Part shown: positions 47,366 through 58,640 of the stretch, in pieces
Layout of the letters: every line of letters begins with the position of its first letter
Position numbering within the stretch: position 1 is the stretch's first letter
Assembly (NCBI GenBank): GCA_910574455.1
Contig: CAJSYZ010000006.1
Span: 2,594,156 to 2,658,155 of the forward strand
Direction: 5' to 3'
Source: Trichaptum fuscoviolaceum
Lineage: Eukaryota > Basidiomycota > Agaricomycetes > Hymenochaetales > Trichaptaceae
Length of the DNA: 64,000 bases
Program-made: the position numbers and the translations under genes
Notes under the pieces: model-generated
What the model saw: the letters and a program-made list of their open reading frames with translations, nothing else
Told to the model about the DNA's origin: nothing
Database searches by the model: none

Positions 47366-48150
47366 TCAGACTAAATAGGTCGGACTGACACCAATTGCTA
47401 TCGCAAGTGCAGTACGTTTCTCGTCCGAAGTCGATGGGACTGGCTTTCCATATAGTTGCAGATAACGCATCAAAGTGGCTTCATCAAGCTGCCGAATTGC
47501 TGAAACACAGTCGAGTTTCGGTAGGTTGTGCTGCAAAGATGCTTGCGTCAGAGACCACATGGAAGTACAGGCAGATAGGGACGTTACCGGAGGTTCTGTT
47601 GGCAGTGTGCCATCCGGAAACGGGATGATCTCGTACGACCACTCGAAGCCATTGGTTCGCTTGCTGTTCATAATCTGTTATGACACGAACTTAAATCAGC
47701 ATGCCATCAGAGATTACATTGATATGGCCTTTCCTCCCGCATCTTTATCCCTTGGCGGTTGAGAGCGTTAACGATATCCCGCTGCGTCTCCAGCCACTGC
47801 TGTTCCATCTTCAGCAATTCCTTTTCCATCTCCAGCCATTCCTGTTCCATCTCCAGCGACTTTTGTTCCATCTCCAGCGTCTTCCGCTCTGCCTCCAGCG
47901 ACTGCTTCTCCATCTCCAGCGACTTCTTCTGCATCTCTTGCGACTTCTTCCGCATTTCATTTATATTCTGCATATTCTGCCGAATGACTTGCATCTTCTG
48001 GTGCCAGTGTGGCAGCTCCTGTGTTTGCTGCCGAGGTACCTGCCCCTGGTGTGCTACCTGCCTCTGCTGCTGCACTACCTGCCCCATCCGTTCCCGCAAC
48101 ACTAAGCTATGAAGTACTTCTTCATGACTTAGTGACATGATGGCTGACAC
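47366..48150 (-). CDS. heptad-repeat coiled-coil family, long type, copy 4
   Basis: The first exon (from ATG at 48150 or 48138) encodes MSLSHEEVLHSLVLRERMGQ, a Gln-rich part and then near-perfect heptads (KSLEMEK, QSLEAER, KTLEMEQ, EWLEMEK). After an intron ending near 47672 comes MNSKRTNGFEWSYEIIPF then PDGTLPTEPP. A 56-nt intron leads to LPKLDCVSAIRQLDEATL and MRYLQLYGKPVP, ending at 47366. The exact donor of the first intron is not resolved. The C-terminal module is the one seen in the short-type copies (DGTLP, YL-x2-YG). Its near-identical twin is at 59.8-60.6 kb. A helical rod protein with a small C-terminal module is likely; function unknown. Confidence 0.6.
47815..47950 (-). repeat. 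21-bp tandem repeats encoding coiled-coil heptads
   Basis: Units on the theme TTCCATCTCCAGCGACTTCTG (one per seven residues). The twin at 60.24-60.41 kb has one more unit (an extra KTLEAER), showing slippage in whole heptads. Confidence 0.75.
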
Positions 48151-48699
48151 GCATAGCTAGTCAGTAAGACGAAGAAAGCTACAGGATCCTGTTGTGGCTC
48201 ACTACGAGGTGTTTCAGTTCCAGGCGGATGCGCCCTGCTACTTGCGGTAGAGATACAGTAGCCTCTGTAGTAGTTGTTGTAGTCCTGTAGGTTTCACTAG
48301 TGAGGAAGAGAGTGACGGTGAAGCTGTGGTAGTTAGTGCTTGGGTATGTGAGACATTCAAGTTCGGGCGACGCGAGACTGCCTGCCCTGAAGCATCCATC
48401 AGGAAAACTACTTTCTGCTGAAAGTGACTTAAGCGTCACTTAAAGGTCCTGAAAGACTGAAGTCTTAAATAAGGCAAGCTTCACTTATTCATGCATGTCC
48501 TCCCATTATTCAGGAGCGACTTACTGAAATCAGTGCTGTTGACTTAAATCAGTGCTTCAGTCAGTCAGTCAGTCAGGTCAGTCATTCAGGCAGTTCAGTC
48601 ATTCAGTCATTCAGTTAATATAAGCAGATGATAATATTATAAGCACAAAATAAGTACAAAAATAAGTAAACTAAGAACTCGTTGCCCACCCACGAGCGG

Positions 48700-50506
48700 G
48701 CTCGTCGCCAGCTCCCACTGCCTTTCAGCTTCGGCATCGGTGGGTGCGGAGGGTGAGGTCACGCGCTTCGCAACGACGCTGACACTCGGTGCGGGCGACG
48801 TTGGTGCCGGTTCTGTCTTGATTGGTGTAGGCGCGAGAGAACCTGGAGCTTGAGGGCGGTCTGGAGGGTGGGCGGGACGAGGGTTTGGATCCAGGTGTTG
48901 GTGTCGGTGCTGCTGTTGGTGTCGGACCTTGAGAGCCAGACCGCTGCTGCTGTGTTGTTTGTTGTTGGGCTACACCAGTAGCCATAACTTCTGGTTCCTC
49001 TTTCTCCTATTCCTGAGCCCCACGAGTAGTACTATCAGCAGACAATTGTCAGAAAGTGCGCAGAAGCATACCAAGGAGGTATAAGGATTTCCATCACCAT
49101 CGCTATCGTACGCGCTATTCTTCTCGATCTTTGCGGACAAGTTTCTTCGTTTGCTTGCCTGCACCTGTTAACTGCTGCCCTGTTTCCTCGTCTTCATCCG
49201 ATTCGTCTATATAACCCTCTCGTGTCTTATTTGCTGTACGATATTCACGCTTTGGACATTCCTGGATAGCAGAGAAGAAAGTTGATCAACTGAATATTGA
49301 GAGAGAGAAAAGAACTGAGCAAACCTCAATCTCCTTGGCCTCTTCGTCACGAGTGTCCTCAACATCCATCTTCTCTTCATCATCCACAAACTCCCCCTTA
49401 TACTCCATCTCATCCAAGCCGCCCTCGCCCCCTGTCTCTTTCCGGTCTCCGGCGGTCATCAACACCCTGTTCATCGTCTGCCTCGAACAGCCCACGCATC
49501 CCCGAGTCTACAGTCTACAGTCTCCTCCCCCCGGGGCCCAGCGACCTGCCACCAATGTCATATACGAGACTCGCGCCCGTCGTCACATTACTGCGCGAGC
49601 GCAGCGGTCCATCTCGCGATTCTTCTCCATATTTGCAATCGGCTTCTCCGCTTCCTCGAGGCTCGGCGCGATCTGGTGCATCTCCCGACGCTTTTGAACC
49701 TTGTACCACCGGTGCGCAGGCACGAACTTGAACACCTGGTCCGCTGCGGGCATGAACAGCGCGTGCGTCTCTCTCTTCGCGGCCTCCTCCATCCTTCCCA
49801 TCCACTCCTCACTGCCCGTCCCGTCCTCCGCGACCCAGGCATACTGTTCCTCTCGACGCTCTGCTGGATGTGCTCGGGCACCAGGAACACCTGTCGAGTC
49901 TTCTTCTCAAACTTGCGTTTCCGCTTGTCTTTGTATTTGTCTTTGACATCCTTCCCTTTCTGCGGGATCGGCCGCTCCTCTGCATCCACCATGACTATCC
50001 GTCCATCTGCACCAATGGCGGGCTTCTCATCTACCCCTAACATCGGCTTCATGGGCACCTGCGAGCTGACGCCGCCCACACCCTCACCAGAAGGGTCACG
50101 GCGCAGCTCCTTGTGGTTGAGCTTCACGGGCCGCGTCCACGTACTAATGTCGACCGGTTTTCGCGAGTCGAACTTCATCATGTCGTATCGCCACCCATGC
50201 CTGTCGCAGCTCATCAGCTTGAACTCCTGGTACGGCGCGTCCTCGCCTCTGACAGCCGTGAACGTCGAGGCCAAAGACGACCCGGAGCCCTTGACCTTGA
50301 TCTCAGACTTCGGCTCGAGCTTCACCAGCGGCTTCCCTGCATCTGGCTCTGTCTTCACTTTCGGCTTCGGTCGCGACGGCGGCGGTGGGGGTGGCTTTTG
50401 GACCTTTACGAGGATGGGTCGGTACGGATTCTTTTGGAAGAGCGTGAGCTCCCTTTTTTCTCGCTTTATCTTCCGCAGAGGTGGCTTTGCGCGTCGAATG
50501 GCTTAA
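48700..50506 (-). pseudogene. TFIIF subunit alpha (TFG1/RAP74) fragment
   Basis: N-terminal and middle part of the large subunit of the Pol II initiation factor TFIIF. Readable pieces: KPPLRKIKREKRELTLFQ, YQEFKLMSCDRHGWRYDMMKF then DSRKPVDISTW (the RAP74 beta-barrel), KKTRQVFLVPEH, EEWMGRME, FKFVPAHRWYKVQ, then acidic GGLDEMEYKGEFVDDEE and NSAYDSDGDGNPYTS, and a Ser/Pro-rich end. Frameshifts occur near 49853 (AG insertion-like change before EQYAW), near 49590 and near 49430, so no TFIIF-alpha can be made. The C-terminal winged helix is absent. Its upstream end is cut at about 50503, where the ags fragment begins. Confidence 0.82.
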
Positions 50507-53500
50507 GCTCCAGGGATCGAGTTGTGTGGGCTGTCGAATGTGCTTCGGGTGTCCCAGTTGGACTGCATCGGTTCTTCCCAACGTCAGGATCCCAATCTTC
50601 CGTATCCATGACAGCTACGCCAGGCGCATGCTCAGCTTCACCATCCGAAGGCCTACGTGCTAAGAGAGCCAGCGATCTGTCGGCCAGTAATAATACTGCG
50701 CTTGTGGAAATCTTCCATGCGCTGACGCCATTCAACAGCCGGGAAACGCTGGACAGCCAATCGAGCACGCAAGATAGCACCCTCGTCTTCCATAGACTTA
50801 AGCGCCATTTTAATTGTCTCCGTAAGCTGGGACAACATGTGTGCTGATCAACTCGATTCGCCAGGGAACCACTGTAACCAAAGTCAGATTGCAGATTAGA
50901 GACAAAAAATATGAACTTACCCATCTAGGCATGAGACCGAGACCACCAAGACGAGCACAAACACCAAGGGCACCTTTGCAACCAAACTCGACAGTGACTA
51001 AACCGATTGGCTCATCACGCGAAGGGATCAAAGCGAAGTCGGTACCACTGAACAAGTACGAAGGCAGAGCAGTGAACTCTAGCTTTGAGTACACTCGGTC
51101 CCAATACATCTCCATGAGACGAGCATGCTTCTCCACAGTAAAACGACCATACAAATCAATGACGGGACCGACACAGATCAATTGAATCGAGGGGTGTTTT
51201 TCCAGTCTGCCAATAATAAATGAGCGAACATTCGTCTAGTTAGTAAGATAGCATTAAAAAAACTCACAGCGAAAGCATCACATCCGCAATTAGATTCACA
51301 TCCTTCTGCTTCAACCAACGGCCGACGAACACGAAGAGATCTGCCTTAGGGTCCTGAGCAATACCAGCCCACTCCTGAACCTGCTGCTTGAACTCCGGAC
51401 GTTTCGCCTCTGCCTCCTCGTCAATCTGAATGTCCCTAATCTGAACGGGCTGTTCGTCCAACATATACGTTGAGTCCGGATTCGAGAGAGAGTCCACATG
51501 CTTGAGTGTCCAGAGCGCCGGATAACGCGCCCACAACCGTTTACCATACCTGTCAGAGACACCAGAGACACCGATCGATTTCTGGTGCACACTGATGAAG
51601 GATGCCGCGGCGTGGAGCAAGTTGAACGTGTTACCGAACTGAGCGTACTTCGTGCAGTGCTCCTTGCTGATACTGAACGCCGAGCATACTTCCTTCATCT
51701 CTTCCTTCGTGCGAAGCGGCCACAGGCCCTGGAACTCTGTGATGTGGAGAGGCAGGCACACCGGGAGGACTTTCGGGAGGAGGTAGATAGCAGCGAGCGC
51801 GTCGTGGTATGGTCATTTATGTGGTAAATATCGATCTGCGGGTTGCGCCTGACGGTTGCTGCGATAGCCTGGTTCCATGTCGAGTAGAAGATGACTGAGC
51901 TGAGGTGGTCCATGCGCGCAGGGTACGGGTCCGCCTTCGTTTGCGCACGGAAGACTGGCGAGTCGAGGATAACATATGCAATGTTATCGAGTACGTGCGT
52001 CTCGACCTCAATGAGGTACGGCTCACCGAAGATAATGACTTCAATAGGTTCGGCAGGTTCACCAGCGGGGTACTCAATATCCTTCACCTTCGGTACAACC
52101 CAGATCAGGTCGACGTCCAACATGGCTTTGCCCATCAACGAACTCATCACACCAAGACCACCGATCTTAACCTTCAACTTCCAATCAATGATCTCATACT
52201 CCAAAGTCGCAATAAGCACTGTCCTCCGCTTATTCTTGTCTTCAGGCCAACCGATAATATCGCCTGTATACGCGTGTCCATGGCTCGAGTGTTTCTCCTA
52301 CATCGGCGCCGCATGCAGAACTTGCGCAGACTTCGAGCCCAGCGAGCCAATGATGGGGAAATAATGCGAATGGCCCGGCTTCTTCTCCTTAAGACCCCAC
52401 TGGTTGTACTTGATCCCATAAAAGCTCCACATGAAGACCGCCACTGCCAGCGTACCGGTAACTACTGGGATTGACAGGAGTAGTGCGTACATGATAGCGC
52501 CCACGGGCTCTCCCCCACGCGGCTCAAGGCTCCACCGCAGCGTCGCGTCGTCCATGACCAGCGTCTATGCGAGGTGCGGCGGGGCACTGATGTTCAAGTA
52601 GTTGGGAGCAGCCGAATTAGGCGGGAGGCGGTCCATTACGCCGTTGCCGTCTGTGTCGCCGTAGAAATAGTCATCGAACCCAAACAGATTGAGCTGGAGG
52701 TACGTCGGCCATGTGCTGATGACCTCGAGCTCCCAGCGTCCGTTGACACTATTGTCCATCTGGAAGGTCACTCCTCTGTCGAAACTCCACGTATTGAACG
52801 GACCATGGGCGAGGAAGTGAGGGACACGGCACTGGTGAGTATAATTCCTGTCCGCATGCACAACAGTATAGGCTGATGCAGCAATACCAGACCAGTCTAA
52901 CGCAAATCGAATCAGTGAGTATACAGCACGTATAGGAGTGAAAGTGCTTACATTGCACAATAATATGCTCACCTGTCCACCAATTTTCATCATGATCAAA
53001 CAAGCTCTTATCTATGCTCGTCACATCCTCATACGCAGTCCACGTCGTCCAGTTCTGTCCGTAATTCCACGAGCACCTGAGCATATCCGCGCCCAGCGCC
53101 TGGTGCGTCAACGTGTACTTCCCAGCGCCCGAGTCAAACCCGAACACATTGTTGTCGTAGTCCACGGAGGGGAAGACCATGGGATTGCGGGCGGAGTCCT
53201 CGCTCAGGAGGAGATGGTCGCGTGCGTTCGTTGGCGGGGAGCCGTCCTGCGAAGGCGGGTTGTTCAAAATGATGTCCGACACGCCCGTCAGCGTCGCGTT
53301 TCACGCCCACGAGCTCGTCCCAGCGCCCAAAATCGTTGCAGGGTCGGGGTTTGCAACCGCTCCGCAGTTCACGGCGGTGATGGAGGGGCTTCCACCCTTG
53401 CCGAAGCTTGTGATGATGAATGAGATGCTCGCCGTCATCTGGTCACAGTTCATCGGGACGTTAAATTCCAAGCTGATATCGACCGTCATCGCATTCGCAT

Positions 53501-54150
53501 CGCCCGACTCCGCTCCGTCAGACGATCTTGCACGGATGCGAACTTGGTCAGTTGACGCTGTCAATCCGGATGAACACCAAGCGACATTGTATCCATTAAG
53601 GTCAAATGATGTCGATTCATTGAAGTGGCTGCGTTGTAAGTAGTCCGTTAGATGTGCTGTGCTGATAGCTAGTCACTCGCATTACTCACCCAGATAAACC
53701 AATAAGATCACCCATAGTACCAACAGTGAAATCCATCATGAAGTACATCCCGCGTGCATGCACTTCGTCGATGAAGGCAACCCAATCGTCGATCGTTCCC
53801 CAATGGGGGTCGAGAGTCGTGAAGTCAAGAGGGGAATACGAGTCTGCCTGCCATGGTATGTTCACGAACACAGTATCCGCAATGAAAATACCCTTGATGC
53901 TCATGCCCTGGAGGTTATTGAGTTTGTTCGCTAAGCCACGGACATCAACACCGAAGCGCAGCTGCGTCTCGCGCCAATCGTTTTCGAACATCGTTTGGAA
54001 GATGTCATTTTCGCTCGGGTCTACTTGTTGAGCAGCACAGTGTAGAATGGCAGCGCCCGCCGGTTGGGAGGCGACTGTGTGTAATTATTGTTCTTGCGTG
54101 TGGATTGTTACTGCGTCAGGTCCTGCGCGTTCTGATTGACAACCAGATTT
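50495..54150 (-). pseudogene. alpha-1,3-glucan synthase fragment, copy B
   Basis: Starts near the mature N-terminus of Ags1 (NNYTQSPPNRRALPFYTVLL at about 54090), runs through part of the GH13 amylase-like domain (MFENDWRETQLRFG, DYWADSYSPLDF-type motif, MDFTVGTMGDLIG), then jumps after SFDLNGYNVAW to the stalk region (SGLTASTDQVRIRARSSDG), skipping several hundred codons. It continues through the membrane segment and GT5 domain to VEWRQRM and SLELKPFD. Lesions: stop and frame loss at LLNK near 54031, TGA at 53303-53301 (Trp in SxWxW), TAG at 52567-52565 (LAW), TAG at 52300-52298 (APM-x-EKHS), frame loss at YHIND near 51813. Unlike copy A it keeps the SRDEPIGLV donor-site segment. Confidence 0.9.
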
Positions 54151-54496
54151 CACTGTGCCAGTTCAGAGGGTGTCAAAAGGAGTGTAGTGAGTGCGGTAAG
54201 TCAGCATGGTGAGGAGGAAGAGGCATCAACAAGTCCGCCTTCAAGTTCAACCAACATCATCAAATTTCCTGTTTTGGACGCAACAAAATTTGTTGAAAAT
54301 TCTACTAAGTCCTATAACACTTGAGCACTGAAATCCTGACTTGCTTTCTGATGTACTGAGAGATGGCTTGCATCCTGAAACACTCCTTATTTCAGTGAGG
54401 TAAGGCCTTCAGTGTATTTTCAGACGAAGTAGCAACCCTTCAGCAACGCGCCAGCCATTTCAGGAAGCGTCAGGACGCGTCAGTTGCCATAAGCAG

Positions 54497-54530
54497 AAGG
54501 AAGTTTCCCTGATGTCTGGGAAACTTCCTT
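54497..54530. repeat. palindrome at abutting transposon ends
   Basis: Bases 54497-54509 and 54518-54530 are perfect 13-bp inverted repeats (AAGGAAGTTTCCC) around an 8-bp loop. The right TIR of the Pack element is followed by a facing TIR piece, so two ends abut. Confidence 0.85.
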
Positions 54531-54533
54531 TTG

Positions 54534-54605
54534 CGAAAACTACTTTCTGCTGAAAGTGACTTAAGTGTCACTTAAACATTCTGAGAGACTGAAGTCTTAA
54601 AAAAT
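54534..54605 (+). repeat. truncated left end of the same transposon family
   Basis: GAAAACTACTTTCTGCTGAAAG and the following CACTTAAAC and GACTGAAGTCTTA words match 48403-48472, then similarity stops at about 54605. A remnant of a further insertion. Confidence 0.75.
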
Positions 54606-56254
54606 TTGCGAACACTGCGGGTGCACAGCAGAGCCCGCTACCACGGTTTGGGCAATTTTATTAGATTTGACAATAAATATGAGCTTATATTTGGGTAACA
54701 ATGATTATAATACATATATAAGAGTTATTTTATGAGGATGAAAAAGGAACCCATCCCCAGCATCCTCGTCTACAAAGTCACTCTAAAGCTGCATGGGGAC
54801 AAGAATGGCCTTGCTCAGCATACTAGTCTATGTTAGTGCCTGGAGTGTGTAAAGCTGTCGGATTTGCATGGCTGCTGGGCTGACAAGGATCAGCCGCTTG
54901 CCTTATGAGACAGGAAACAATGACCTTCAATTCTCCAATTTGCTTCTACTGCACAGCGGGCGAGAGCAAGGCAGCAACTTCCAGTGACAATATAATGTCC
55001 TTAATCCTAAAGGCATTAAGAAGTCAGTGAGCGTGCCCACTTATGAGATACCTTGTTTATAAAGAAAAACAGTGAATATAGTCAAGGGAAGAGGGGACAC
55101 GATTGATGCCACACTCTTCCACACTATCGTCGCTGATGTACAGCCAACCGCAGCCAGCTACTTAAGGCCGCTGGTCGAGACACGAGATTAAAGATCACTT
55201 ACTGTTGTTAACATCTTTCGACAGTGGAGTTGTGGCGGCGAAATTCTGCCGGCTCGCTTAAAGTACTTCAGGGCAGGCTTCTTGTGTTCAAGTTGGACAA
55301 CTTCACGACGCTTCACGTTGCGCTGCGACTGTCGCTCATCACTCACCATCGGCCGTGACTTCGTTTATCTTTCCAATAGTAGAAACTATACGAGGAGGAA
55401 AATATGAGTGTATCACATTTATCGACGACATACAGAGCTGCATCTGGGAGTCAGACAAAACGGGATTGGTGAGAAGAGAGGCGAAGAATATGGAATATGA
55501 CAATGGCATTGTTAGACATATCAACGAAGATGGACTGCGAAGTCAGCGGGAGCATACCCTCAATCTTGCTGTATGGACGCAAATGAAAGGTGCTTCGGCT
55601 TTCCAACTCCTTTTTAAATTCTTTCCCTTCAATTGACGACAAATCATCACACCGTTCTTTTATGACTCTATATACGTAGTACATCCGGGGGAGTTTTATG
55701 AGAAACACACGGCCTATCAGGGTAGTAACGACAACACGGACTAATACGGGTTTTTGAAGTACGACAGTCTTTCCTCTATTTTTTATTTGAAGGCGGCGAG
55801 TGAGGTGTGGAGTAAAAGGGGGACTTTAGCGCTCACGAGAAGTTGAGAATGCAACGGGGAGAAGACCTCCAACATGAACTGGTACTCATCCAGGTAATGA
55901 ATGAGCCGAAGCTCAAATCGCTGACACTAACACTGCTAACCTCTACATTCAACGGAATGTATTACCTTAGACGTGAAGTGACCATATATGTTTGTTCTTT
56001 TTCCAAGCGGTACGTAGTCTTCCAAGAAACTTAACATCTGTCTTCTAATTTCATTTCTCTCTCTAGACAGATCCTTGTCCGTCCTTGTACGTCGTGACAA
56101 TACCTTGCTTACGATTGATCATCGACGCGTATGCAGGTTGCCGACGGCATCGATCAGATTGAGTACCGATCCAGCAACCTTAACCCTAAGCCCGATGTTT
56201 CCGTTCACAACTGTGGTACAGAGACGATTAGATAGATTCACTCTAGATTGTGGG
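54606..56254. other. region before reductase 3, no supported gene
   Basis: A rightward ORF of 93 codons (55355-55636) has no recognisable domain; the track of rare residues and lack of splice partners make it doubtful. From about 55610 the sequence matches the upstream region of reductase 1. Confidence 0.4.
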
Positions 56255-56262
56255 TATAAAAG
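56255..56262 (+). promoter_or_regulatory. TATA box of aldo/keto reductase 3
   Basis: TATAAAAG 76 bp before the ATG, in the same GGGTATAAAAGGAGACC context and at the same spacing as before reductase 1. Confidence 0.65.
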
Positions 56263-56330
56263 GAGACCATCTGTCGACCTCAGCCCTCTGTACACCCGCT
56301 CCACTCCAACTACCAATTAGCCAGAAAACC

Positions 56331-57600
56331 ATGTCTGCGGTGAAAAAATTGCCCACCCGCCGCTTGGGCGCTAATGGGCCTGAGGTCAGCGCGATTGGTC
56401 TCGGAACAATGGGTGCGTGCTCACATGGCGTCGGGGTTGAGTTGCTAACTCCATAATTTATATACGGACAGGTATTGGTGCAGCATACGGGAAGACAAAC
56501 GATGAAGAAGCGTACAAGGCGCTTACCTACGCTGCAGACCGCGGGATGACGTTCTGGGACTGCGCAGATGTCTACGGGACCAGTGCGCGACATTGTATAC
56601 ATACGACTCTTGCAAAGAAGCTAACGCACCTCCTCCAGCTGAACTGACATTGGCCAAGTGGTTCAAAGAAACAGGACGGCGCTCGGAGATCTTCCTTGCG
56701 ACCAAGTTCGGCGCGCGTGATCCAGATGGGCCTATCCTTGACGGAAAGCCTAACAGCAGGCCTTCCTACATCAAGAAAGCACTCGAGCGGTCGCTTATGA
56801 GGCTGGAGACGGACTACATTGACCTTTACTACCAGCACCGTGTCGACCCAAACGTTCCCATCGAGGTTGTCCTCGAGACCCTGCGCCCGTACGTTGAGAA
56901 GGGGACAATCAGATGGTTCGGTCTGAGCGAGTGCAGCGCGGCGACGCTAAGTAGAGCAAAAGCGGTGCCGGGCGTCGGGGAGAAGGTCATCGCAGCGCAG
57001 ATGGAATTCAATCCGTTCAGCCTAGACATCGAAAAGTCGGGCTTTGTGAAAGCAGCGAAAGAGCTTGGCGTGTCAGTCGTGGCGTATAGCCCGCTTGGAC
57101 GGGGCATGGTTAGCGGGCGGTACGTCCTACTTCTTGTCTGGCTATTAATCATCTAATCAACGGCCCTAGCTATCGATCCCGTGCTGACTTTGAGGAGGGA
57201 GACTTTAGATTAATAATCCCCCGATTCTCAGAGGAAAACTTTCCGAAGAACCTCATCATCACGGATAAGATCAAGGCCATCGCAGACAATTACAGTGCTA
57301 CTCCCAGCCAAGTCGCGCTAGCGTGGATCCTAGCCGAGTACGACGATAGTACGTGTAATATCTTCCTTACCTGTCTCCAATGCTGATATAGTGTCAGTTG
57401 TGCCAATTCCGGGATGCCGCAGTGTCCAACGCATCGAGGAGAACGCCAAGGGCGCGGAGATCACCCTTTCTCCACAGGACGTGAAAGCAATCAGAAAGCT
57501 GAGCGAAGAGGCTGACGTCCAAGGCTTGAGGCTGCCCGCTTCCTTCATGGCCGTTTGTCAAGGTGATTGCTTGCCGCTTGATCAATGGAAGGGCGAATGA
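56331..57600 (+). CDS. aldo/keto reductase 3, 351 aa
   Basis: Exons 56331-56412, 56472-56582, 56639-57119, 57170-57348 and 57398-57600 (1,056 nt), the same exon lengths as reductase 1. Catalytic residues are conserved (FWDCADVYG, LATKFGA, YYQHR). The most diverged of the three: DPDGPILDGKPNSRP replaces the loop of the others, and IRWFGLSE and EFNPFSLD replace IRWIGLSE and EFSPYSLD. Loop changes near the active site suggest altered substrate choice. No lesion seen. Confidence 0.9.
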
Positions 57601-58082
57601 GGACGCTTGGGCAATTTGGCGTTACTAAGATCGTTCGAGTATAATTGTAAGATTAGCAGTCGCGATATTGAACTTAGAATTCCTTACGCACACTTAGTTT
57701 TGGACTGCTGCAGCCTTCTAAGCATACGCGCTCTGAGATTTAGGCTTTGCGACACACATCATTCCTTATCATTCTCGTTGAGTGCAACCGATCGTTCCCT
57801 CCTTCAGCTCGAACCGGAGAAAGTGATGGCGCACGTTCAAAGCTACCAGGGCAGATGCTTAACCAAATCCTCGCAGTTATAGTTCTGCCGTAAACAAGTT
57901 CTACAGATTAGATACTTGCGCAAGTAAGATCACAGATAATACAGAATCTAGCCAACTAGTAGTTAGCACTATACAAAACCATGGTGGCGAAAGTGCCTAG
58001 CATCACATTGTCAATTAACTTGACTATAAGTTAATGCGCTGTCCAGACTAGGTACTACAATGTTACTTAGGGTCGTCGATTT
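57601..58082. other. 3' flank of reductase 3, no gene seen
   Basis: AT-rich. A rightward frame 57607-57882 has no domain. Confidence 0.45.
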
Positions 58083-58640
58083 TTAGTTTCTTGAGTTCCA
58101 CTCTAGCAAGTCGCAGGACAAACGGCTCTCTTCGCTGTCAACCTCCCCGTAAACTAGCAGATATTGCTTGATGACTTCAGGAGTGAGATGGAGGATTGTA
58201 GCGAGCGAGTCGAGCACAGGAAGCTAATTGCCGAAGCATCAATGCTGCATAACGGCACGGAGAGCTTGGGCCTCTTACCTCAGGATGCACATCAGTCGGG
58301 AGCCTCCCGTCGGCAAGGGGTATGATCTCGTAGGGAATCATTTGCCCGTCCTCACGACTGCTGTTTAAGGACTGTTGGAAGTGATGAGTTTAAGTGCTAG
58401 CATCTAAGGATGGTGTCTTTCCTTATTAGCTACCACCATCATGTGGTTCATGGAACTTTGAAGCCTGTTGAGAGAATCTTAAATACAGTTGGTAGTGACC
58501 TGCCCTGAAATTCGTTGATAGAATCGTCAAAGCCCTTAAGGGAGGCTTCCACGGTGTCTAGTCTACGGAGGATGTCATTCAAGGTGCTGTTCTCGCCCAA
58601 GATAGAGATCAGCTCAGTTTAAAGCTCAAAGGGGAGAGGA
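58083..58640 (-). CDS. heptad-repeat coiled-coil family, diverged copy 5
   Basis: Leftward exons can be read as: about 58630-58500 with LGENSTLNDILRRLDTVEASLKGF (heptads, VEASLKGF like LEASVRSF of the short copies), about 58376-58286 with MIPYEIIPLADGRLPTDVHPE, and 58230-58083 with LPVLDSLATILHLTPEVIKQY then LLVYGEV. The PYEIIP-x2-DG-x-LPT and LP-x-LD motifs tie it to the long copies at 47 and 60 kb. The start lies upstream of 58640, perhaps near 58890, and could not be fixed. It seems to be an older member of the family; intactness is unsure. Confidence 0.45.

Larger units (their letters stand above)
48397..54514. mobile_element. 6.1-kb Pack-type non-autonomous transposon carrying TFIIF-alpha and ags fragments
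   Basis: The left end at 48397 (CATCAGGAAAACTAC) and the right end at 54514 (GTTTCCCTGATG) are the same two ends as in the 20-kb element. TC flanks both sides, consistent with a 2-bp duplication. There is no transposase inside. It holds a TFIIF-alpha fragment (48.7-50.5 kb) joined to an ags fragment (50.5-54.2 kb), both leftward and broken. Known: Pack-type elements of several superfamilies carry host gene fragments between intact ends. It could be mobilised by the Plavaka-type transposase if an active copy exists. Confidence 0.75.

Noticed and set aside
47815..47950. Regularly spaced repeats resembling a CRISPR array
   Set aside because: Units are contiguous 21-bp coding repeats without unique spacers, in a eukaryotic gene.
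49676..50506. Long rightward ORF opposite the TFIIF-alpha fragment
   Set aside because: The leftward frame has clear TFIIF-alpha motifs; the + strand frame is its shadow.
55355..55636. Small rightward ORF MTSFIFPIVETIRGG
   Set aside because: Unrecognised, overlapped by an equally long leftward frame; left as unsupported.
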